From assembly GCA_964555625.1 (NCBI GenBank), contig CAZKTE010000009.1:1-37873 (forward strand): a stretch of DNA of 37,873 nucleotides, read 5' to 3'. The notes beneath the pieces were generated by a model. The model was not told the DNA's origin. It saw only the letters and a program-made list of their open reading frames with translations, and did not search any database. A program made the position numbers and the translations under genes. The stretch comes from CAZJKE01 sp964555625. GTDB taxonomy: Bacteria; Planctomycetota; Phycisphaerae; Phycisphaerales; SM1A02. Numbering within the stretch: the stretch's first letter is position 1; every line of letters starts with the position of its first letter. This document shows, piece after piece, positions 32,088 to 37,873 of this stretch.

Positions 32088-33457
32088 ATCGTCTCGCCGA
32101 TCGTCAGCGATGCTTCGCTGCCGCAGTCGCCTTGGGCGACGAGCCGCTCGCGACGAGTCGTGGACCAGTCGCTGACGCGGCAGTCAGGGGCATCGTCACC
32201 ATCGTGGATCTTCAGCAGGTCGTAGGCGTTGTTGCGCTGCGCGGGCGTGAATCCCGCGTCGCGAATCAGGCGGCAGAGGACCGGCTCATCGAGGCACCAA
32301 GTCGTGCCCGCTGCGCTGACGACGTTTTCCTCGAGCATGACCGAGCCCATGTCGTTTGCCCCGTAGAAGAGCCCCATCTGTCCGATGTGCGGCCCCATGG
32401 TGACCCAGCTGGATCCGATGGAGTAGATGTTGTCGAGGTAGAGGCGGCTGATTGCCTGCGTGCGCAGGTAACTGCTGGCGCCAGCGAGGCGGATGCGGCG
32501 ACCGAACTGGTCGTGGTCCCTCTTGGCGCCGCTTCCGTCGAGGCGCGCCACGGCGTCCCCGGGAAATACGTCACCCTCCTCTTCCTGCGCGCCCCACTCC
32601 TTGACGCGGCCAAGGTGCGTGTTGTCGGGCTGGAAGGGCCAGGAGATGAAGGCCACGTAGCGACCGCCACCGCTGAGCCCGAGGTCCGCGATGGCTCGAT
32701 CCTGCCACTGGCGGACCAGCTCCATGTGGTGGATGCGATCGGCGATCCCCTCAATGTGGCCGAACATCATCGTCGCGCTGGTGTTCATTCCAAGCTCATG
32801 GGCGACGCGCATTACGGTCAGCCACGCAGTTGCGTCGCACTTGCCCAGACCGATCTTGCGCCGCACCGCGTCGGAGAAGATCTCGCCGCCGCCGCCGGGA
32901 ATGGAGTCGAGGCCCGCCATTTGCAGCCGCGAGAGCACCCAGTGGGTCTTGGCCGCAAGGTCCTCGCCGGGCGGGTCGAAGAAGTGCACGAACTCGATGA
33001 CTTCCGGGGGGCTGAATGCGTGCAGGTGGACACCCGGGTACTGCGACTTGAGCAGTTGCAGCAGGTCCTCGTACCAGGACAGCGGGAGGTCGGGGTTCAT
33101 GCCGCCTTGCATGAGGATCTGCGTGCCGCCAAGGTCGACGATCTCCGCGACCTTCTCCAGGAGTTCCTGGTACTCGAGGGTGTAGGCGTCGTCCTCGTGG
33201 CCGTCGCGTCGAAAGGCGCAGAACGTGCACTTGGCGGTGCAGATGTTCGTGTAGTTGATGTTGCGATCGATGACGTAGGTTCGAATGCTGTCGCCATGGA
33301 GCGTCCGGCAGCGTGCATCGGCCCAGCGGCCAAGCTCGGCAAGCGGCATCTGGTGCCAGAGGATCAGGGCCTGCTCGGGCGTCATGCGGTGGGCACCGGC
33401 GACGATCGCCTCAAGCACCGCAGGGTCAAGGATGTCGGACGCCGTGGCCGTCACCAT
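32084..33457 (-). CDS. mqnC: Cyclic dehypoxanthinyl futalosine synthase (radical SAM, MqnC)
   Basis: MqnC cyclises dehypoxanthinyl futalosine in the futalosine route to menaquinone. ATG 33457 gives 457 residues. The motif YVIDRNINYTNICTAKCTFCAF (shown by its Cys73, Cys77, Cys80) binds the radical-SAM 4Fe-4S cluster, and the preceding VIDRNINYTN is the MqnC rather than MqnE form. LDSIPGGGGEIFSDAVR and the C-terminal GSVMLEENVVSAAG are family marks. A ~35-residue hydrophilic insert (about 300-335, EEEGDVFPGDAVARLDGSG) interrupts the usual FQPxNT...YLRTLAISR spacing, which makes it longer than typical ~370. It follows the cyclodeaminase-like gene after 7 nt. No other mqn gene is in view. Confidence 0.9.
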   Translation of the reverse strand: MVTATASDILDPAVLEAIVAGAHRMTPEQALILWHQMPLAELGRWADARCRTLHGDSIRTYVIDRNINYTNICTAKCTFCAFRRDGHEDDAYTLEYQELLEKVAEIVDLGGTQILMQGGMNPDLPLSWYEDLLQLLKSQYPGVHLHAFSPPEVIEFVHFFDPPGEDLAAKTHWVLSRLQMAGLDSIPGGGGEIFSDAVRRKIGLGKCDATAWLTVMRVAHELGMNTSATMMFGHIEGIADRIHHMELVRQWQDRAIADLGLSGGGRYVAFISWPFQPDNTHLGRVKEWGAQEEEGDVFPGDAVARLDGSGAKRDHDQFGRRIRLAGASSYLRTQAISRLYLDNIYSIGSSWVTMGPHIGQMGLFYGANDMGSVMLEENVVSAAGTTWCLDEPVLCRLIRDAGFTPAQRNNAYDLLKIHDGDDAPDCRVSDWSTTRRERLVAQGDCGSEASLTIGETI

Positions 33458-33464
33458 CTCGGCA

Positions 33465-34064
33465 TCATAGGCCTCGGCAGGCTGCCTCGATCGACGCGAC
33501 CTTGGCGCAGATCGCCTCCTGCAGATCGCTGGCCTCAGCGGCCAGCGTGATGCGGCGGGTCTCGTCCTGGACCTGGGGGAGGTTGACGGTGAGGTTCCAG
33601 TGGGCGGCACGGGCTGTGGCCTCTGCGAGCACCGCGGCGATGCCCAGATCACTTGCGAGCATCGCGCTGGTGGCTCCTGGCAGGGGAGCGAGCGTATCAA
33701 GCAGGTGACCGGCGAACACCAGCATGCGCATGGGCACGTCGATCGCCGCGTCCAAGGCGGCGATGCGTTCCTCGTCGTCGGCCGGCCGTTTCCAGAGCTT
33801 GCTGAGGGTCGCGTACGCGGTCTCGTCGTCGTCGGCCAGTGCCAAGGCCTGCTGCGTGGCGGACCTCAGCGCGGCAGAAGCGGAGGCATGCAACGAGGCG
33901 TGCTCGGCCAGCGCCTCCTTGCCCTCGCTGAAGGCCAGGACCATGCGGCCCAGGGCCGCCGCCAAGGCGGCGACCAGCCCGGTTACGGCGCCTCCTCCGG
34001 GCGTCGGCGACCGCGCGGCAACATCCTCGAGCAGGGCTCCTAGCGGCCGGTCAGAGAGCGGCAT
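33465..34064 (-). CDS. Cyclodeaminase/cyclohydrolase family protein (FTCD_C domain)
   Basis: The 199-residue protein is a stand-alone FTCD C-terminal domain: ARSPTPGGGAVTGLVAALAAALGRMV near 16-40 and DVPMRMLVFAGHLLDTL near 110 are diagnostic. Relatives act as formiminotetrahydrofolate cyclodeaminase or methenyltetrahydrofolate cyclohydrolase (FchA). No histidine-degradation gene is nearby, so a folate one-carbon role is more likely. ATG 34064 overlaps the pheT stop as TGATG, and mqnC starts 7 nt after its stop, placing it mid-operon. Confidence 0.87.
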   Translation of the reverse strand: MPLSDRPLGALLEDVAARSPTPGGGAVTGLVAALAAALGRMVLAFSEGKEALAEHASLHASASAALRSATQQALALADDDETAYATLSKLWKRPADDEERIAALDAAIDVPMRMLVFAGHLLDTLAPLPGATSAMLASDLGIAAVLAEATARAAHWNLTVNLPQVQDETRRITLAAEASDLQEAICAKVASIEAACRGL

Positions 34065-36091
34065 CAGGTTCGTACCTCGGCGCCGACGGCACTGCTGAGC
34101 GCCTTGATGGCGAGATCGACCTCGCCGTCGACTTCTTCGTGCGTGAGCGTGCGATTGGCATCTCGGAAGCGCAGGCGAAGGGTGAGCGACTTGTGGCCAT
34201 CGGCGACGCTCTTGCCTCGAAAGACTGTGACGAATGCGACCGACTCAAGTGCCGCCAGATCCAGCCCATCGACGGCATGCTGGACCTGAGACCAGGTCAC
34301 CGACTCCTCGACGATCGCCGAGATGTCGCGTTCGATGGCCGGATGGACCGGCAGGTCGCGCGCCTGTCCGATCGGAGGATAGTTCTCAAGCAGTGCGGCA
34401 AGATCCAGTTCAGCGGCGTGCACGGGCGTCGAGAGGTCCCATCTGGCGCGCAGTGACTCGCTGAGGCGACCCATTCGACCGATCGGCGTGCCATCGACCA
34501 GGACGGTGCCGCCGGGCGACATCCACGGCGGCGAGGCATCGTCCTCAACGCTGATGCTTCTTAATCCGGCTACTGCTTCAATGACGCGATCGATCACGCC
34601 GCGCAGCGCGCGGGTGCCGTGCTGCTGCTCGTCTGGCGCATCGACCAGAAGGGCAAGCACCTGCGTCTCCACGTGTTTACCGCCGCATGTGCGGGACGTG
34701 GAGCCGATCTCCGCAAGTCTCAGGGAACTCACGCCCGCATCGGCATTGGCCTGTCGTATTCGCAGGAGGCTCGGTAGCAGGGAGGGGCGGACGGTCGGTG
34801 TGCCGCCGGCGCGCTCGTGGTCAACATCCTCGCAGGCCTCGCCATCGAGCAGGAACGGTTCGGCATCCGCGGTGGCGACCAGCGTGTGACTGATGCACTC
34901 GACAAACCCAAGGCCCGCGAGCGTGTCCAGCAGGCATCGTCGCCCAGCCACTTGGGCCTGCATCGGCGGCGCTATGACCTCCACGGTGGCGTTCACCGCC
35001 ACATGCTCGAGCCCATGGACGCGACCGACCTCCTCGACGAGATCGATCTCGCGGGTAATGTCCCCGCGGAAGCAGGGGACGGTGGCGGTGATCGTGCCCT
35101 TGGCGAGCGTCGCGTCGAACCCGAGCCGCGCGAGCAGCGCCTTCTGGTCGGCGTCTGCGATGTCCATGCCCAGGCGCTGGCGGCAGTAGTCACAGCGCAT
35201 CGAGACCTTCAGGAGTTCAGGGAGCGCGCTGCCGTCCTCGACGCGACCGCTGCAGAGTGTGCCACCGGCGACCTCCAGCAGCAGCGAGGCGAGTCGATCG
35301 GTGCAGTCGTCGATCTGCAGCGCGCTCACACCACGCTCGAATCGCCAACTCGAGTCACTTGAGATGTTGTGTCGCCGGCTGGTGTTCCGCACGCTGACGG
35401 GGTCGAACGTCGCCGCCTCGATGAGCAGGTTGGTAGTCGACTCACTGACGGCCGTCAGGGCGCCGCCCTTGACACCGGCCAGCGCCACAGGCTTCTCCGC
35501 ATCGGCGATGACCAGATCGTCGCTGGTGAGTTCAATCTCCTCGGCGCCTTCACCCAGGGGCAGAAACTTCTCCCCGTCCTTGGCGCGTCGAATGATGATG
35601 GTGCCGTCGACGATCTTGTCGAGGTCAAAGACGTGCGCGGGTTGGCCAAGCTCGTGGAGCACGAAGTTCGTGGCGTCCACGACGCAGCCTCGGGACTGGT
35701 CGCCGCGGGCCTCGATGCGATCCTGCAACCACTGCGGGGAGGCTGCCACCGTGGCCCCGAGGATCACCCGCGCCGTGTACCGCGGACATCCCTGCGGGTC
35801 CTCGTTGGCTACCGTCATGTGGTCACTGGCCGCCGGACCGTCCTCCGCGAGCTTCGTCTGCGGCACCTGCAAGGTGCGATCACTTCGCGCGGCGATCTCG
35901 CGGGCCAGTCCCACGTGGCACCCGCAGTCACCGCGGTTGGAACTCATCTCGTAGTCCTGGCGCGCGTCGCCGCCGGGGAGGTCCTCAGCATGCTCGAGCG
36001 GGAAGCCGGCAGCGGTCAGCAGGTCACCCTGCTCCTGGGCGCTGGCAGCGGGCTCCAGGTACGCGTTGATCCAGTCAACCGAGGTCAGCAT
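34064..36091 (-). CDS. pheT: Phenylalanyl-tRNA synthetase beta subunit lacking the tRNA-binding OB domain
   Basis: PheT is the beta subunit of the alpha2-beta2 enzyme charging tRNA-Phe. ATG 36091 gives 675 residues against about 790-800 in Escherichia coli. The N terminus LTSVDWINAYLEP passes after ~45 residues directly into DYEMSSNRGDCGCHVGLAREIAA, so the EMAP-II-like OB domain between these parts (about 110 residues) is missing. B3/B4 (CPRYTARVI, ATNFVLHELGQPAHVFDLDKI), B5 (RRHNISSDSSWRFERGVS), the catalytic-like core and the C-terminal FDX-ACB domain (HPAIERDISAIVEESV ... LRLRFRDANRTLTHEEVD) are intact. pheS is not adjacent. It is the first gene of a pheT-cyclodeaminase-mqnC operon and has no Shine-Dalgarno. 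Confidence 0.95.
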   Translation of the reverse strand: MLTSVDWINAYLEPAASAQEQGDLLTAAGFPLEHAEDLPGGDARQDYEMSSNRGDCGCHVGLAREIAARSDRTLQVPQTKLAEDGPAASDHMTVANEDPQGCPRYTARVILGATVAASPQWLQDRIEARGDQSRGCVVDATNFVLHELGQPAHVFDLDKIVDGTIIIRRAKDGEKFLPLGEGAEEIELTSDDLVIADAEKPVALAGVKGGALTAVSESTTNLLIEAATFDPVSVRNTSRRHNISSDSSWRFERGVSALQIDDCTDRLASLLLEVAGGTLCSGRVEDGSALPELLKVSMRCDYCRQRLGMDIADADQKALLARLGFDATLAKGTITATVPCFRGDITREIDLVEEVGRVHGLEHVAVNATVEVIAPPMQAQVAGRRCLLDTLAGLGFVECISHTLVATADAEPFLLDGEACEDVDHERAGGTPTVRPSLLPSLLRIRQANADAGVSSLRLAEIGSTSRTCGGKHVETQVLALLVDAPDEQQHGTRALRGVIDRVIEAVAGLRSISVEDDASPPWMSPGGTVLVDGTPIGRMGRLSESLRARWDLSTPVHAAELDLAALLENYPPIGQARDLPVHPAIERDISAIVEESVTWSQVQHAVDGLDLAALESVAFVTVFRGKSVADGHKSLTLRLRFRDANRTLTHEEVDGEVDLAIKALSSAVGAEVRT

Positions 36092-36097
36092 GGCCGC

Positions 36098-36111
36098 AGA
36101 ATAGCTATTCT
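36098..36111. promoter_or_regulatory. 14-bp palindrome providing divergent -10 elements for pheT and a lipoprotein gene
   Basis: AGAATAGCTATTCT is perfectly palindromic and fills the middle of the 27-nt gap between two divergent start codons. Each strand reads TATTCT, 6 nt before the pheT ATG (36091) and 7 nt before the lipoprotein ATG (36119). Neither gene has a Shine-Dalgarno. The spacing fits initiation at the A of each ATG. A repressor operator is an alternative reading. Confidence 0.5.
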
Positions 36112-36118
36112 CACGCAG

Positions 36119-36703
36119 ATGGCTCGCCCATTGGTGTGTGTCCTGCTGCTTGCCGCCACGGCCTGCGCGCCTCCACTGGCGAGCGACCCGCTGGATGTTG
36201 CCCCGTCGGACTTCTCGCTGGACGTGACCGTACTGACCGCCGAGCCCCATGTCCTGGCGCACTTGCGCACCTCGCGGTTCGTCGTCTTCCCGGATGGCTC
36301 CCTCCACCACGGCGACGATCCGGATTGGGGCCCCAACACGCTGCCGCCGCTGACGCGCAAACTCGATCGCCGACAGGTGGCCAACGTCTGGTCGTATCTG
36401 GTGCGCATGGGCATGGGCAGTGCGGACCGGGCGGACCCCGTCGTCAACTTCCAGCTGCTTCGAAAGCCAGATGCCGGCTCGGCCTACATGGTCGCCATCA
36501 CCGGCCGCGGCGACTACTGGAACTTCGTGCGCTACATCGGCGCCGCAGATGAACCGGACCCGGCGTTCGTCGAGCTCATCCGGCTCCTGGCGGAGTTGGC
36601 ATGGGCCACAGACCGACCGGACGCGGAAGCGGTCCCGGCGCCGCGCCGCTACGACCTCGGGCCGGATCCCTACGCGCGGTACAGAGACGGACGTGCGGAG
36701 TGA
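36119..36703 (+). CDS. Small predicted lipoprotein, unknown function
   Basis: ATG 36119 gives 194 residues. The N terminus MARPLVCVLLLAATACAPPL looks like a signal peptide with a weak lipobox and Cys16. The mature part starts with SDFSLDVTVLTAEPHVLAHLRTSRFVVFPDGSLHHGDD and continues with alternating hydrophobic strands; DRRQVANVWSYLVRMGM suggests a helix. I recognise no family. The next gene has a similar opening (LDVRLEMIDG ... VLVFGGG) and QVANVW/QCADLV helix, so the two may be distant paralogues. It shares a palindromic promoter with pheT and overlaps the next gene by GTGA. Confidence 0.72.
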   Translation: MARPLVCVLLLAATACAPPLASDPLDVAPSDFSLDVTVLTAEPHVLAHLRTSRFVVFPDGSLHHGDDPDWGPNTLPPLTRKLDRRQVANVWSYLVRMGMGSADRADPVVNFQLLRKPDAGSAYMVAITGRGDYWNFVRYIGAADEPDPAFVELIRLLAELAWATDRPDAEAVPAPRRYDLGPDPYARYRDGRAE

Positions 36704-37182
36704 AGCGTCTGATGACCTGCCTGCTGCTGGTGGCATGTGGCGCCGGCGGGCCCGCATCGACTCGCACCGCGGGCCTCGACGTGCGCCTTGAGATGATCGA
36801 CGGCGATCGTCTGGCGACGTACAGCGTCGATCGCGGCGGAGTGCTTGTCTTCGGAGGCGGCCGCGACGCGATGGAGGAGCGTACGACGTGGGCGGGCACG
36901 CTCGACACCGGGCAGTGTGCAGACCTCGTGGCCCTGATTGAGCGATCGACCTGGCAGGCGGGGAGCTCGACGGCGCCGCGCAGACATGCGCGGTTCATCG
37001 TGAAGGTGCACGACGACAGCGGAATCCGTCGCTTCGAGACTGGCCTTGATCAGCCCGATTCAATGGCCCTCTATGCGCTGTTGACTGCGGCGGCAAGCGT
37101 GCGATTCGACGGCGAATCTCAGGCGCTGCCGAAGCCGAGCATGGACGCCGTGCTTGAGCGCCGGGACTCTGCCCAGCCGTAA
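36700..37182 (+). CDS. Small predicted lipoprotein, possible paralogue of the preceding gene
   Basis: GTG 36700 overlaps the previous stop (GTGA), so it is coupled. The 160-residue product begins VKRLMTCLLLVACGAGG, a short signal with a good lipobox LVAC (Cys13). ATG 36712 is an alternative start but leaves too short a signal. The body LDVRLEMIDGDRLATYSVDRGGVLVFGGGRD then TGQCADLVALIERSTW and ARFIVKVHDDSGIRRFETGL parallels the layout of the preceding lipoprotein. No family is recognised. Confidence 0.7.
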   Translation: MKRLMTCLLLVACGAGGPASTRTAGLDVRLEMIDGDRLATYSVDRGGVLVFGGGRDAMEERTTWAGTLDTGQCADLVALIERSTWQAGSSTAPRRHARFIVKVHDDSGIRRFETGLDQPDSMALYALLTAAASVRFDGESQALPKPSMDAVLERRDSAQP

Positions 37183-37200
37183 TGACTCGGCGTTGGTTCG

Positions 37201-37873
37201 CTACGGGCCGATGCGCAGGGCGCTGCGCAGTGTTCGCCGCGTCGCGCGCATCAGCGCCTTGGTGGCCTTGGGAATGCTGCTCCCGGGCACCTTGTCTTCG
37301 TAGGTCGCCGGATGTACGAGGTCGAGCGCGCCGAGGTCCTCCACCGTGTGCGCAGCGTCGAGAGCCGCATGTCCGTCGGCGAGGTAGAGGATCGCGTTCT
37401 GGCGGTATCAGGTCGCGATTCGCCTGTCGCTCCAGATGGCAGGACGAACGCAGTCAAGTGGCCGCATGCCATGGGCGGCGAAGTGCTCTCCCCACCAACT
37501 CGGCCACTGCTCGTTGAGGTGCCCAACTCCACCCTGCAGGGGGATGGCGGCGCTGAAGAGCACGGCCGGCGCGAGACTGCACACCTCGGCGACAAAGGAC
37601 TCGGCTCGGTCTGGCGCGAGGTGCTCTGCGACCTCGAGGCTCACGACGAGGTCAAATGAACCAAGGTCCGGCAGGTGTTCCTCGAGGTCAGCCTCGACGA
37701 TGGATCCTGCATCGACGACCACGTGGTCGCGGTTGAGCCAGGACCCCTCGACTCCCGTGACCGAGCTCGTGCCGGCAGTGGCGAAGGCGTCAAGGAAGGT
37801 GCCCACACCGCATCCCACGTCGAGTACGCGGCCGGGCACGCTGCCGAGGACGTCGACTACGATCCCGGCGATC
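37201..37873 (-). pseudogene. Class I SAM-dependent methyltransferase with an in-frame TGA (partial)
   Basis: The frame enters from beyond the right edge and reads GRVLDVGCGVGTFLDAF (motif I), FDLVVSLEVAEHL and WPSWWGEHFAAHGMRPLDCVRPAIWSDRRIAT, then TGA at 37410-37408. The same frame continues without another stop for 69 codons as YRQNAILYLADGHAALDAAH ... VPGSSIPKATKALMRATRR to TAG at 37201. In methyltransferases of this type an aromatic residue, often Trp, precedes YRQNxxLY, so TGG-to-TGA is the simplest explanation. It could be a true nonsense mutation, a sequencing error or a recoded UGA. Relatives act on small molecules or glycans; the substrate is unknown. Confidence 0.75.

Noticed and set aside
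36092..36757. Upstream extension of pheT
   Set aside because: The extended frame is antisense to the two lipoprotein genes; the conserved PheT N terminus begins at ATG 36091.
37408..37410. Use of a genetic code in which UGA means Trp
   Set aside because: Several solid genes in the window end in TGA (for example pnp, metK and tatC) and an intact RF2 gene with a UGA-dependent frameshift is present, so UGA is a stop here.

Overview
The window is a GC-rich, very gene-dense bacterial chromosome segment that looks like core genome; I see no insertion sequence, phage, CRISPR array, tRNA or rRNA. The best fit is a Gram-negative planctomycete, probably Phycisphaerae. This is inferred from a TatC with a large periplasmic insert, a membrane protein starting with paired CxxC zinc ribbons, a divergent short sigma-70 factor, a Tat lipoprotein, the futalosine menaquinone gene mqnC, and a complete topoisomerase VI beside ordinary gyrase. 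No 16S marker is present, so the assignment stays an inference.

Layout. 1-3.6 kb: tail of a fold-type-II PLP enzyme, prfB with a programmed +1 frameshift, a class I aminotransferase and serA. 3.6-8.7 kb: rpsO-pnp, then a histidine kinase and a lipid-kinase-like gene that meet a REC-ANTAR regulator tail to tail. 8.7-11.9 kb: top6B-top6A. 12-15.5 kb: ndk, a sigma factor and a membrane ferredoxin-TPR fusion. 15.5-18.5 kb (minus): metK-rsmB-ptsN. 18.6-20.3 kb: a BFN-domain gene and truD. 20.3-23 kb (minus): a papain-like hydrolase, tatC and tadA. 23-24.6 kb: dnaJ/cbpA-like and queC. 24.6-27.2 kb (minus): gyrB. 27.3-32.1 kb: a plus-strand run of Tat-lipoprotein amidase, LON-domain protein, NTF2-like membrane protein, epimerase, ilvE and a zinc-ribbon membrane protein. 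32.1-36.1 kb (minus): pheT, a cyclodeaminase-like gene and mqnC. 36.1-37.9 kb: two small lipoproteins and a methyltransferase interrupted by an in-frame TGA.

Much of the content concerns RNA and translation (RF2, S15, PNPase, RsmB, TruD, TadA, QueC, PheT) and DNA topology (Topo VI, GyrB). There is no gene-free stretch above 300 bases; the longest gaps are 27162-27355 and 12484-12670.

Most interesting signals: (1) several genes without a Shine-Dalgarno have a TANNNT -10-like hexamer 6-11 nt before the start codon, as expected for leaderless transcription, and one perfect 14-bp palindrome appears to serve two divergent genes this way; (2) the prfB frameshift site carries a perfect 9-bp hairpin just upstream where Escherichia coli has a Shine-Dalgarno-like stimulator; (3) both Topo VI subunits carry lysine-rich tails; (4) two mutually exclusive hairpins precede the ANTAR regulator; (5) PheT lacks its tRNA-binding OB domain and one ferredoxin cluster lacks a cysteine; (6) eight tail-to-tail gene junctions leave no room for intrinsic terminators.
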